The notes: a model not told the origin generated them from the letters alone. Shown: positions 1 to 8,060, counted from the first letter of the stretch. The stretch: 64,000 nt of DNA from Actinophytocola sp963826035 (GCA_963826035.1 CAWGVZ010000009.1:1-64000); one strand, 5' to 3'. Program-made: numbers and translations.

Positions 1-4
1 CCAT

Positions 5-34
5 ACTCCCAGGTCAGCCGCCTGGGAGTTTTGC
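5..34 (+). terminator. Rho-independent terminator-like hairpin
   Basis: A perfect 9-bp stem (5-13 with 21-29) closes a 7-base loop and runs into TTTTGCTTT. It would end a transcript entering from left of the window. It lies just past the 3' end of the integrase remnant on the other strand, so it may belong to the element boundary. Confidence 0.5.
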
Positions 35-65
35 TTTGTCGGACCAGTTGCCAATCAATTGCCAG

Positions 66-405
66 TTATCCCGTCTGGTCCCCGACCACTGAGTCGAGCG
101 CGTCCGCGCCAGCCCGAGACACCTGACCGCAGCCCATGTAGTTGTTGAGGTCATCGACGGGTGCGAGTGCCCGAAGACATCAGCGATCTGCCGGGCGGTG
201 AGCCCCGCCTCATCGAGCAGGGCCCCGACCGTCTCCGGAACGTGTGGAACGTGACCCAGTCGTAGCCCGCCCGCTTCCGGAACGGCACCCAGTAGCGGTT
301 GGTCAGGTTTGACGCGTTCTGGTAGCCACCCCGGCTAACTGCCTCCCCGTCACCGGACACCGACAACCACACCGCTTGCACACACCCTTCGCCGACACGC
401 CGCAC
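66..405 (-). pseudogene. tyrosine recombinase (phage/ICE integrase), C-terminal remnant
   Basis: This is the catalytic C-terminal part of a site-specific tyrosine recombinase, broken by two frameshifts. On the minus strand the first frame reads into WVTFHTFR, which carries the H-x-x-R box. Near 228 the frame must change to continue as TVGALLDEAGL and FGHS. Near 150 it must change again to reach NNYMG, with the nucleophilic Tyr, before a TAA at 66-68. The N-terminal half is absent. An integrase scar beside Vsr, an IS and helicase debris marks this as the edge of an old integrative element. It cannot be functional as it stands. Confidence 0.7.
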
Positions 406-600
406 TCACTCTCGATCGCTCCGCGACTAAACGAACTGTGACGCATGGTCTCGGGAGATGCTGACCGAGCACGCAGGAGTGGCACCACCGGTGTTGGGCC
501 TCCATCACGACGCCAGCGTCCTCAAGAAGGGCGACGGCAGACCGCTGGGCGCGATCGCGGTGGTCGCAAGCCGACCGGATGGGTAGTCCATGCTAGATGG

Positions 601-1020
601 GTGGCAACTCGTCGAGATGTGGACCCGGTGCTCAGCGCACGAATGTCGCGCACGCGCGGGCGCGACACGTCGGCGGAGATGGCGGTTCGACGTGAACTCC
701 ACCGCAGAGGCATGAGGTATCGAGTGAACTATCGGCCCGTGTCAGACATGCGGCGGACCGCCGACATCGTGTTCCCCAAGCATCGGGTCGCAATCCTGAT
801 CGATGGTTGTTTCTGGCACGGATGCCCCGATCATTACCGCCCAGCGACGGGGAACCGTAGAGAATTCTGGGCCAATAAGATCGCCGATAACCAGCGGCGG
901 GACCGCGAGTTGACAGGCGGGTTCGCAACGGCCGGCTGGCTCGTTCTTCGATTTTGGGAGCACGAAGATCCAACAGTCGTAGCGGATCGCATTTCGACCG
1001 CTGTGTGTGGCGTGGACTGA
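601..1020 (+). CDS. vsr: very-short-patch repair endonuclease (Vsr family)
   Basis: Vsr nicks DNA 5' of a T:G mismatch left by deamination of 5-methylcytosine. The 139-residue product (from GTG 601) has the family layout: an N-terminal MSRTRGRDT block, then RRTADIVF with the catalytic Asp, then DGCFWHGCPDHY with the zinc/His residues, then EFW.KI..N and GW.VLRFWEHE. The frame is open back to ATG 445, but that extension is Arg-rich and unlike Vsr, so GTG 601 (or GTG 619) is preferred. Vsr is normally encoded beside its C5-methyltransferase. None is visible here, only an unidentified short frame ending at about 583. Its stop lies beside an IS insertion. Confidence 0.82.
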   Translation: MATRRDVDPVLSARMSRTRGRDTSAEMAVRRELHRRGMRYRVNYRPVSDMRRTADIVFPKHRVAILIDGCFWHGCPDHYRPATGNRREFWANKIADNQRRDRELTGGFATAGWLVLRFWEHEDPTVVADRISTAVCGVD

Positions 1021-1111
1021 CCCCGTTAGGCACGGCCCAGTCATGATCACGTGGTGAAGTTACTATCGTCACCCTGCGTGTCCGCCTGAAGATGGTGGGC
1101 CGGGCGAAAGA

Positions 1112-1173
1112 GACGACCTTCTGTCTGAGAATATTTGGTTACCACGCCAATAGCCTCAAGACAGAAGGTCGTC
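1112..1173. repeat. 15-bp perfect inverted repeat inside the IS leader
   Basis: GACGACCTTCTGTCT at 1112-1126 is the exact complement of 1159-1173, with 32 bases between. In the RNA this makes a strong hairpin over the region where the transposase frame opens. Such stems in insertion sequences can block translation from transcripts that read in from outside (known for other IS; inferred here). Confidence 0.75.
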
Positions 1174-2382
1174 AAGTTGTCAGTCTTGCAGACGTCGTCG
1201 CCGTTGTCCAACTTGACAGATCCGTCGAGTGATGAATGCGATATCTCCAGCCTGTTGAAGATGTTGGACTCGATCACTGATCCACGGAGCCCGCGCGGCC
1301 GGATCTATGTTTTGTCGTTTCTGTTGGCGGCATCGTTTGTCGCCGTATTGGCGGGTGCGAAGAATTTCTATGCGATTGAACGACGGATCCAGGATCTGCC
1401 GTCATCGTTGATGGCGAAACTGGGTGGCACATGGTGTTATTTCTCGCAGGGATACAGGTTTCCGGGAGAGAAGACGGTGCGCATGTTGTTGAGCGAGTTG
1501 GACGCGGGCGAGTTGGATCGAATATTCGGTGTATGGCTGTTCGGCAACGCCCGAGCCGATGACGACGAGCTTCTGGTGCTGGCCATCGACGGCAAGGTGA
1601 TGCGCGGCGCCTGGACCGACGAGAACGAGAAGTTTACGCTGTTCTCCGCGATGATCCACGACCTGGGCGTGACCGTCGCACAGGTCGCCGTTCCTGGCGA
1701 CACGAACGAGATCACCCAGGTTGAGAACCTGCTGGACGCGCTGCCGATCGACGAGGGCCAGGCCGTATTGGTGACGATGGACGCCGCCCACACGCAACGC
1801 GACACCGCCGAACACATCGCAGGCAAACGCGGCTTCGACTACATCGCAGCAATCAAAGGGAACCAGCCCACGTTCCAACAAGCGGTCATCGACGCCATGA
1901 TTCCCGTACTGAACAACGATCCTGAATGGGACACGACAGAACGTGGCCACGGACGGATCAACCGCTGGCGCACATGGACAGCCGACGCCGGAACAATCGA
2001 CTTCCCACACCTCGAACGAATCGCGTGCATTCGCCGAGACACCTACACGCTGGACGGCACGTGGACCAGCAAAGAATTCGCACTGTTCGGTACCAGTGAC
2101 TCGAATATGACTGCAATCAGATTCCACACGCGCGTCCGGAAACATTGGGGAATCGAAAACAAAAGTCATTACATCCGCGACACCGTGTGGCGCGAAGACC
2201 TCCACCAAGCCCGCACCAGAAACGGACCACAAAACATAGCGGCACTACGGAACGCCGCAATCGGCGCGCTTCGAATCGCCGGGTTCACCAACATCACCGC
2301 CGCTACCGAATGGATTGCAGGAGACCGCGCACGAGCACTCCCATTGCTCGCTACACAACGTTATGTTGATCACCCCAGGTGA
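1135..2382 (+). CDS. ISAs1-family DDE transposase
   Basis: Cut-and-paste transposase of an IS4-related family. The N-terminal part carries the DDE-associated domain (ITDPRSPRGRIY, then a hydrophobic stretch). The catalytic core shows the first Asp in LAIDGKVMRG, the second in VLVTMDAAHTQ, and the Glu in the WGIENKSHY...WREDLHQAR block with the Y-(2)-R-(3)-E-(6)-K type spacing. The C-terminal RNAAIGALRIAG segment is typical. Length (415 residues or slightly less) fits the family. The nominal TTG at 1135 lies in the loop of the inverted repeat, so the true start may be a later TTG such as 1177. No frameshift is seen. Confidence 0.9.
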   Translation: MVTTPIASRQKVVKLSVLQTSSPLSNLTDPSSDECDISSLLKMLDSITDPRSPRGRIYVLSFLLAASFVAVLAGAKNFYAIERRIQDLPSSLMAKLGGTWCYFSQGYRFPGEKTVRMLLSELDAGELDRIFGVWLFGNARADDDELLVLAIDGKVMRGAWTDENEKFTLFSAMIHDLGVTVAQVAVPGDTNEITQVENLLDALPIDEGQAVLVTMDAAHTQRDTAEHIAGKRGFDYIAAIKGNQPTFQQAVIDAMIPVLNNDPEWDTTERGHGRINRWRTWTADAGTIDFPHLERIACIRRDTYTLDGTWTSKEFALFGTSDSNMTAIRFHTRVRKHWGIENKSHYIRDTVWREDLHQARTRNGPQNIAALRNAAIGALRIAGFTNITAATEWIAGDRARALPLLATQRYVDHPR

Positions 2383-2403
2383 ACATGACTGGGCCGTGCC
2401 CCG

Positions 2404-2664
2404 TTAGGTGCCTGCCTTCCGGTGAACCGCATACGTGACTTGCTTGCAGTCCGCGTTGACGATGTGGCTGAGCGCCTTCACCAACTTCCAGTCGTCTGCG
2501 AGCAAAGGTGCGCTGTTCGGCTTTGTGATGGCGATAGTGATCGGCACTGACGGGTCCTTGGCACGAATCAGGCAGGAGTTCCAGATCATGCCTTGAATGG
2601 CGCTGAGCGGTCCCCAGATCACGAACATGAACTGCTCCCTCGGGTCCTCGGCGAAGCATCGCAT
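2404..2664 (-). CDS. small hypothetical protein (86 aa)
   Basis: Not recognised. The start is set at ATG 2664 because GAGGAG lies seven bases upstream (2670-2677 on the plus strand reads as its complement). The frame is open upstream to a GTG at 2727 that has no such site. The product is soluble-looking and mixed alpha/beta (MFVIWGPLSAI, VPITIAITKP), with no membrane segment. Its TAA stop is inside the right-hand target duplication of the IS. Before insertion it ended about four bases from the vsr stop, facing it. Confidence 0.5.
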   Translation of the reverse strand: MRCFAEDPREQFMFVIWGPLSAIQGMIWNSCLIRAKDPSVPITIAITKPNSAPLLADDWKLVKALSHIVNADCKQVTYAVHRKAGT

Positions 2665-2851
2665 TGGCTTCTCCTCTAGGGTGCCCTGCATGAGTGCCCA
2701 CTGATCCCCCAGCGCAAGACGCACCACAGACTCGGCAGCTGGGGTCCGCCGACAGCTACCGTGGACCGAAGGTGGCTCACTTCGTCCAGTGCGGCATCAG
2801 GCCGGAGCGGATCCGGACGACATCGATACGGATAGTGCCCAGCCCTGAGCG

Positions 2852-3133
2852 GTGCCCGCGCTCATGCTGGCGGGTTTCGTTCAACGGGTCCAGCTGGACC
2901 CGTACGCGAGTACTGGCCGCACCCCGTTCACGCTGCCGCTCGACCTACATCGGCATCAGCGGGATGCCATCGAGATCGCGCGCGGAGGTGCCAGCTGCGT
3001 GCTCACGGCCGGCACGGGTTCGGGCAGGAGCCTGAACTACATAGCGCCCATCGTGGATGGTGTTCTCCGGGTCCTCCGGCAGCCTGAGGCCAGCAGGTTG
3101 GGCCGACCGAGTCCCACCGACCCGGCCGGTTGA
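2852..3133 (+). pseudogene. DEAD/DEAH-box helicase, N-terminal fragment
   Basis: About 60 residues match the start of a superfamily 2 helicase: a Q-motif-like LHRHQRDAIEIA, then VLTAGTGSGRSLNYIAPIVD, the Walker A region with Lys replaced by Arg. The style (TGTGSGKS...Y..PIVD) resembles large defence helicases of the DrmA/DUF1998 type (inference). After VDGVLR the frame leaves the family and stops, and nothing of motifs II-VI follows on this strand. It is a fragment whose ATP-binding Lys is also lost. Confidence 0.6.
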
Positions 3134-3245
3134 CCGTCGCGGCCATGGTGCAGTGCCGGCATGATCATGTTCGTGTCTGGCGCGGCCTCAGCGCACGCGG
3201 GGGTGGGCGAGGGCGTATGGCTATTCACAGTGGCAGGCAATGAGG

Positions 3246-3430
3246 TCAACGGCGTGAGATTGAGCGGCGGGGGTCGGGGAAGCCAAAACTGACGTAGCCG
3301 GGTGCGCGTTTGGCCAGGAGGAGGCCGGCGCCGATGTCGTGGTAATCGTGCACCTCGGCGGTGGTCTTGCCCAGATATGCGCGCAGGATCCGTCCCGCGT
3401 ACTGGACCAGACGACCTTTGAATGCGATCG
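3246..3430 (-). pseudogene. superfamily 2 helicase, C-terminal fragment
   Basis: On the minus strand the frame reads IAFKGRLVQYAGRILRAY, the motif VI region of a DEAD/DEAH helicase. It continues with GKTTAEVHDYHD and LAKRAPGYVSFGFPDP, the usual end of that family. Motifs I-V are missing. It is fused at 3430/3431 to a piece of an unrelated oxygenase gene, so it is recombination debris. Its orientation is opposite to the helicase N-terminal fragment at 2.9 kb, so the two are not halves of one simply truncated gene. Confidence 0.65.
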
Positions 3431-3512
3431 GGTTGAACGTGAGCGTCACCCGGTACCCGGACCTGACCGGCGGGACCTCGTGACGGCAGTCGGCGTAGAA
3501 CGCGACGAGGGT
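3431..3512 (-). pseudogene. 2OG-Fe(II) oxygenase fragment, duplicate of the 18.9-kb gene
   Basis: Of these 82 bases, 77 are identical to 18941-19022, inside the 2OG-Fe(II) oxygenase gene. Both read on the minus strand as TLVAFYADCRHEV.PVRSGYR, which carries the distal iron-ligand His and the 2-oxoglutarate-binding Arg. Similarity stops sharply at both ends: on one side lies the helicase fragment, on the other a pRiA4b-like tail on the plus strand. It is a remnant of a second copy or a recombination patch. Confidence 0.75.
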
Positions 3513-3577
3513 TCGATCCCACGTCCACCGACCGCGACGCGATCAACACCGCACTCGCCGACATCGAACGCGGGTTC
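3509..3577 (+). pseudogene. pRiA4b ORF-3-like C-terminal tail fragment
   Basis: The plus strand reads GFDPTSTDRDAINTALADIE, which resembles the last residues of the pRiA4b protein ending at 15569 (LFDPAAVDLEAINTTLAEI). The rest of the gene is absent. The fragment directly abuts the oxygenase fragment and ends shortly before the SWIM-SNF2 gene. It is short, so homology rests on about 20 residues. Confidence 0.5.
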
Positions 3578-3605
3578 TGTCGGTGCCTGCCGATAGCTTG
3601 TCCTC

Positions 3606-6600
3606 ATGTTGCCCGACGGCCTGCCCGACATCGATCTCGCCGAACTCGAGGACGCGGCTGGCGCCGCCTCGTACGCGAGGGGTGTCCGTTACGCGCGACA
3701 GCGCGCGGTCACCGAGCTACGGTGGGAGCAGCACATGCTGCACGGAACCGTGCGGGGAAGCGACGACTACGCGACCTCGGTGTCCTTCTTCGACGACGGC
3801 GCGGCGCTCGAGTTCGAGCTCGGCGAGTGTAGTTGCCCGGTCGGCTACAACTGCAAGCACGTCGTGGCGTTGGTGCTCACGGCGCTGGGCTCGGCGTTGG
3901 GCACTGGCCGTCCCGCCCCCGTCCGCCGCAGTCCCCGCCTCCCGACCTGGGAGGAATCCATCGGAGCGCTGCTCGACCCCCGGTCGGACGGTCTCGCGAG
4001 GCGGTCAGGCGACACGCCGCTGGCCATCGAGCTGACGCTGGCGCCGGGAGCGCCACGGTTACCCGGTTCGGCGACGGTCGGGCCGGCGCTGCGGGTGCTG
4101 GCCCGCCTGGTGCGGCCGGGCAGGAACACCTGGGTGAACTCCGGACTGAGCTGGACCAGGCTGAGCTCCGCGCACTACTACTTCGCCGACTACCTCGCTT
4201 CGCACGTGCAGCTCCTGCAGGAGCTGTACGCGCTGTACCGGTCCCGCGAGAACCACTACGGCTACTCGTCTGAGATGAAGTCGATCGATCTGTCCTCGTT
4301 CGACAGTCCCAAGCTGTGGACCGCACTGGACGAGGCCGCGGCGATCGGCCTGCGACTGGTGCACGGGAAGAAGCGGCTGGGCGAGGTGAACCCGTACGGA
4401 TCCGCCCAGCTCCTCATGGACGTCACCGGCGATCAGCCTGCGGGGCCACTGGTCGTCAGTCCGGTTGTCCAGGTGGATGGGAAACCGGTGGACGCGGCGC
4501 CCGTCGAGTTCATCGGGGCCGACGGCCATGGCGTCGTGTACATCGACCGTGCGGAGATCCGGCGCACCACCGATCACCGCGACTGGCGACTCAACCTCGC
4601 GAAGCTCGCCGAGCCGGTACCGCAACAGCTGCAACGGATGGCAGTCGACAATCGGAGACTCGAGGTGCCCTCGGCCGAGCGGGCGCGGTTCCGTGACACG
4701 TATTACCCGCGGCTTCGGCACCTGGCCCCGGTGATCTCATCCGACGAGTCCTTCACGCCGCCGGAGATCTCGGAGCCCACCCTGGTGCTGCGGGCGTCCT
4801 ACGGCGGCGACCACCACCTCGACCTCGACTGGGAGTGGTCCTACCAGGTCGGGGACACGCGACTACGCGAACCGCTGCACCGGGTCGGGTCCGACCCCGG
4901 TTACCGGGATGTGCGGGCCGAGCAGGCCGTCCTGGCGAACCTCGACGGCTCGCTCAATCGGTTCGGGCTGCTCGACACAGATCCCGTGCCGGTCCTCACT
5001 CCGCACGCGGAGCCCGCGGCATCGACACCATGCGGTTCACCACCGAGGTCCTGCCGCTGTTGGCGGACCAACCCGGGGTCACCGTCGAGGTCGACGGAGC
5101 CCGGCCCGACTATCGCGAGGCGGGCGACTCGCTGACTATCGGCGTATCGACCGACGAGGTGGCCGGCGAGACGGACTGGTTCGATCTCGGCGTCACCATC
5201 ACGGTCGAAGGGCGGGAGGTTCCGTTCATCGATGTGTTCCTGGCGCTGTCCAGGGAACAGTCGCACATGCTGCTCGCCGATGGGGCCTACTTCTCCCTGG
5301 AGAAGCCGGAACTGCGGACGCTGCGCGGGCTGATCGAGGAGGCCCGGGCTCTGCGGGAGTCCTCCGACGGCACGCTCAAGATCAGCCGGTTCCAGGCTGG
5401 GCTGTGGGACGAGCTGGCCGAACTTGGCGTAGTCAACCGTCAGGCGAAGGCATGGCAGCGGCAGGTGCGGGGACTGCTGTCTGCGGAGTCCATCGCCGCC
5501 ACACCGGTGCCGGCGACGCTCACCGCGCGACTGCGCCCTTACCAGGTGGACGGGTACCGGTGGCTCGCGTTCCTGTGGGAGTCCCAGCTCGGCGGCATCC
5601 TCGCCGACGACATGGGGCTCGGCAAGACGTTGCAGTCCCTGGCACTGATCTGCCACGCCCGGCAGGCCGAGCCGGACGGCGCCCCGTTCCTCATCGTCGC
5701 GCCGACGAGCGTGGTGTCGAACTGGGTGGCCGAGTCCGCGCGCTTCGCGCCGGATCTGAGGATCGTGTCGATCTCGGACACGCTGCGCCGCCGGGGTCAG
5801 ACCCTCGACGAGGCCGTCGCCGGCGCGGATGTGGTGGTCACCTCGTACACACTGTTCCGGCTCGACTTCGACGACTACCGTGCCGCTCCGTGGTCAGGGC
5901 TGATCCTCGACGAGGCACAGTTCACCAAGAACCACCAGTCGAAGATATACCAGTGCGCGCGGCGCCTCCCCGCCCCGTTCAAGGTCGGGATCACCGGCAC
6001 CCCGATGGAGAACAACCTGATGGAGCTGTGGTCGCTGCTGTCGATCACCGCGCCAGGGCTGTTCCCGAACCCAACCCGGTTCCGCGACTACTACGCCCGC
6101 CCGATCGAGAAGGAACGCGACACCGAGTTGCTCGCGCGGCTGCGCCGGCGGGTCAAACCATTGATCAAGCGCCGCACCAAGGAGCAGGTGGTCGCCGACC
6201 TGCCCGCGAAGCGGGAGCAGGTGCTGGAGGTGGAGCTGGCGCCGCGGCACCGGAAGGTCTACCAGACCCACCTGCAGCGCGAGCGGCAGAAGATCCTCGG
6301 CCTGGTTGACGACATGAACAAGAACAGGTTCACGATCCTGCGCTCGTTGACGCTGCTACGCCAGCTGAGCCTGCACGCCGGTCTCGTCGACGACGCGCAC
6401 CACGACCTGGCCTCCGCCAAGATCGACGCCCTGCTGGAACAGCTCGCGGACGTGGTCGCCGGCGGCCATCGTGCGCTGGTCTTCAGCCAGTTCACCGGCT
6501 TCCTCGACAAGGTCCGCGCGCGGCTGGACGCGGCGGGTGTGGCGTACTGCTACCTCGACGGCAAGACCCGGAAGCGGGCCGCGGTGCTGGACCGCTTCAA

Positions 6601-6916
6601 GAACGGGTCGGCCCCGGTGTTCCTGATCAGCCTCAAGGCGGGCGGGTTCGGGCTGAACCTCACCGAGGCGGACTACTGCTTCCTGCTCGACCCATGGTGG
6701 AACCCCGCGACCGAGGCGCAGGCCGTGGACCGGACCCACCGCATCGGACAGACCCGCAACGTCATGGTGTACCGCCTCATCGCCAAGGACACCATCGAGG
6801 AGAAGGTAATGGCCCTGAAAGCGCGCAAGGCCGAGCTGTTCACGAACGTCATGGACGACGGCGACATGTTCGGCTCCACCCTGGACGCCGACGACATCCG
6901 CGGCCTGTTCGAGTAG
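3606..6916 (+). pseudogene. SWIM zinc-finger / SNF2-family helicase, split by one frameshift
   Basis: Together the two frames encode an ATP-dependent DNA translocase of about 1100 residues. The first frame (ATG 3606) has a SWIM finger at Cys75, Cys77, Cys83 and His85, then a long middle domain, and leaves the family at about 5010-5020. The second (in-frame ATG at 5030) continues at once and holds the complete motor: RPYQVDGYRWL, DMGLGKT, DEAQ, GITGTPMEN, then LKAGGFGLNL and the arginine-finger region HRIGQ. Joining them needs a -1 shift. No slippery heptamer is obvious, so a one-base deletion, true or from sequencing, is most likely. If real, the motor could still be made alone from 5030. No strong ribosome-binding site precedes 3606. 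Confidence 0.85.
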
Positions 6917-7250
6917 CCGGCGACGCACCAATAGTCGATGCCTTGAACGACGCTGGTCGGGAGCGAGTTTCGGAGACTCGGTAGGCGGCCATCAGTCGGC
7001 CGAGGTCCTGCGACTACTGGGAGGAACACCGCTACGGCAGCCCTCGCGAAGGCGTCGGGGAACGCTAGGCGTGCCGGAGTTGGTGGATCGCTACGTGGCC
7101 GCGGCGTGGATGGTGGTTCGTGATCGGCTTGGGGCGCGATGTCTGAGCCCACTCCCCACGATGACCGGGCTCAGAAAGCCGTGAGATGCGACGGGGATCC
7201 GGTCCACTCATTCGGTCAGTTTCGAGCCTACGCGACCACATTCCAATTAA
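6917..7250. other. gene-free stretch before the tRNA-array leader
   Basis: No ORF of recognisable family, no tRNA fold and no strong terminator was found in these 334 bases. A run of codons near 6988-7050 (ending ...GSPREGVGER, stop) could be the eroded end of a lost gene, but it is too short to identify. The last 50 bases become AT-richer toward the leader promoter. Confidence 0.4.
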
Positions 7251-7254
7251 ATGA

Positions 7255-7286
7255 TTGACGTTGGACGTCGAGCGAGACACGATAAT
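7255..7286 (+). promoter_or_regulatory. promoter candidate of tRNA-array leader A
   Basis: TTGACG (7255-7260) resembles a -35 box. At 17-bp spacing lies CACGAT (7278-7283), and GATAAT (7281-7286), closer to consensus, lies at 20 bp. The same arrangement, TTGACC then 17 bp then CATGCT, stands before leader B at 28 kb, which supports the pair. A short inverted repeat, GACGT-TGG-ACGTC (7257-7269), overlaps it. Confidence 0.45.
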
Positions 7287-7312
7287 AGCGACCCACAACG
7301 AAGGAGATAGTC

Positions 7313-7453
7313 ATGACGAGCATGCGGAATCGAGGGTCGCAACGCTGCTATGGCGTCGCGATCGTTGTCGCGTGCTTGCCGAGCCTCCATGTCGATGAGT
7401 CCGCGCAACCCGAGCAGTGGCTGCGGGAAAGTAGGTCAGGCTCCCCGCCATGA
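7313..7453 (+). CDS. leader ORF A of the tRNA array (46 aa)
   Basis: A short ORF with a clear ribosome-binding site, AAGGAG at 7301-7306, six bases before ATG. It begins MTSMRN and ends SGSPP-stop. Leader B at 28037 also begins MTSMR and ends SPP-stop with a near-identical 3' end (TCCCCGCCATGA), while the middles differ. That pattern fits a leader whose translation matters at its ends. The bases around its start (TCATGACGAG, 7311-7320) are exactly complementary to CTCGTCATGA just after its stop (7461-7470). A hairpin and the tRNA genes follow. A role in attenuation is inference; a free small protein is the alternative. Confidence 0.55.
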   Translation: MTSMRNRGSQRCYGVAIVVACLPSLHVDESAQPEQWLRESRSGSPP

Positions 7454-7477
7454 CGTTCAACTCGTCATGACCACGGG

Positions 7478-7519
7478 AGCCGCCCATCGGGGTAAACCGA
7501 TCCGGGCGGCTTTCTCTAT
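7478..7519 (+). terminator. terminator/attenuator-like hairpin A before the tRNA array
   Basis: AGCCGCCC (7478-7485) pairs with GGGCGGCT (7504-7511), and inside it ATCGG (7486-7490) pairs with CCGAT (7497-7501). A 2-base bulge separates the two helices. The tail is TTTCTCTAT. The hairpin before array B has the same outer and inner stems with a covarying G-U pair. It lies between the leader ORF and the tRNAs, so array transcription from the leader promoter would need readthrough. Confidence 0.65.
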
Positions 7520-7544
7520 ATGTCACGTACCCGAATTATGGGCG

Positions 7545-7624
7545 CGTGAATATATCGGCGCGCTTGGGAATCGGTGCGATCTCCAAAACTGTGTCCCGGG
7601 GATTCGACTCCTCCCCCCGGTGCT
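7545..7624 (+). other. degenerate tRNA-like sequence, possibly tRNA-Trp(CCA)
   Basis: CTCCAAA at about 7580 looks like the anticodon loop of tRNA-Trp (CCA), with a weak flanking stem. GGGGATTCGACTCCTCCCC downstream looks like a T-arm with a faulty stem or a 9-base loop. No 5' acceptor strand matching the 3' CCGGTGC was found. It is either decayed or folds unusually. Confidence 0.3.
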
Positions 7625-7754
7625 TTATCGCGCCCACTATTGGTGGCGCTTGTTGGTCGACAACTCCACAGCGGAGCAGACATATCCCGGCCCGCGTCCG
7701 GTTCGATGTAGGTACGGCCTGGCCGGCCTCACCAATGGGGATCGGTCAAGTCAT
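7625..7754 (+). other. unassigned spacer in tRNA array A
   Basis: Two small hairpins (TTGT...ACAA near 7649-7663 and CTCC...GGAG near 7665-7677) and a T-loop-like GGTTCGATG near 7700 suggest remains of another tRNA. I could not build a cloverleaf or name an anticodon. Confidence 0.3.
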
Positions 7755-7836
7755 AGTGGAGCTGGGCTGCGGAGCCCAGCCCGGCTGTAAACCGGGCGCC
7801 GCGCGGGCGCAGGTGGTTCGACTCCACCCTCCGCCA
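7755..7836 (+). tRNA. tRNA-Tyr (GTA)
   Basis: Anticodon stem CCGG with loop CTGTAAA gives GTA. A long variable arm (about 15 bases) fits class II tRNA-Tyr. The T-arm is GGTGG-TTCGACT-CCACC. The acceptor strand GTGGAG pairs with CTCCGCC apart from one end pair. The D-loop is only about six bases between GGGC and GCCC, shorter than usual. No CCA is encoded. Confidence 0.75.
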
Positions 7837-7843
7837 CGATCGC

Positions 7844-7916
7844 CCCTGTAGCTCGGTGGACAGAGCTACGTACGGGGAGATTTTCCAGGTTCGAGTCCTG
7901 GTAGGCCGGCCAGAAG
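7844..7916 (+). other. degenerate tRNA-like sequence lacking a full anticodon arm
   Basis: A good D-arm (TAGCTC...GAGC) and a perfect T-arm (CCAGG-TTCGAGT-CCTGG) are present. Only about 18 bases lie between them where about 23 are needed, so no anticodon stem-loop can form. Only the inner part of the acceptor pairs. It is probably a decayed tRNA gene. Confidence 0.5.
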
Positions 7917-7925
7917 ACCGATCCA

Positions 7926-8000
7926 GGCGCGTTGGTCCAGCGGTATGGACACCGGCTTCTCACGCCTGAGACATCGGTTCGACCCCGGTACGCGTCACCA
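7926..8000 (+). tRNA. tRNA-Glu (CTC), CCA encoded
   Basis: Acceptor GGCGCGT pairs with ACGCGTC over seven pairs, one of them G-U. Anticodon loop TTCTCAC gives CTC. The T-arm is ATCGG-TTCGACC-CCGGT. The gene carries its own CCA (7998-8000). This is the best-formed cloverleaf of array A. Confidence 0.88.
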
Positions 8001-8030
8001 GGCCCAGGTTCGAACCCTGGACCGGGAGCC
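8001..8030 (+). other. orphan tRNA T-arm fragment
   Basis: Immediately after the CCA of tRNA-Glu comes CCAGG-TTCGAAC-CCTGG, a perfect T-arm with no D-arm or anticodon arm in front. It looks like the 3' end of a tRNA gene whose 5' part was lost by recombination between array members. Confidence 0.55.
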
Positions 8031-8060
8031 CCGACCGAAACCGGGCAGCACAACCGGCAG

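Larger units (their letters stand above)
1030..2399 (+). mobile_element. complete ISAs1-family insertion sequence (1370 bp)
   Basis: Terminal inverted repeats of 25 bp match at 23 positions (1030-1054 against 2375-2399; both ends read GCACGGCCCAGTCATG inward). They are flanked by an exact 8-bp duplication, CCCGTTAG, at 1022-1029 and 2400-2407. One transposase gene fills the element. The insertion fell in the few bases between the stop codons of vsr and the convergent 86-residue ORF. The target duplication regenerated the TAA of that ORF, so neither gene was broken. Intact ends and an exact duplication point to a recent, possibly active copy. Confidence 0.93.

Noticed and set aside
445..600. 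N-terminal extension of Vsr from ATG 445
   Set aside because: The added 52 residues are Arg/Gly-rich and unlike Vsr. GTG 601 gives a family-sized protein.
2852..3577. Remains of a DISARM system
   Set aside because: Only short helicase pieces are present. No DUF1998, methyltransferase or phospholipase-D gene was found, and the two helicase fragments are on opposite strands.
5000..5030. Programmed -1 frameshift in the SWIM-SNF2 gene
   Set aside because: No slippery X XXY YYZ heptamer or obvious downstream pseudoknot lies in the overlap. Mutation or sequencing error is simpler.
7455..7520. T-box riboswitch before tRNA array A
   Set aside because: No T-box consensus sequence or specifier stem was seen. 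The element is a simple nested hairpin, and T-boxes control amino-acid genes rather than tRNA genes.
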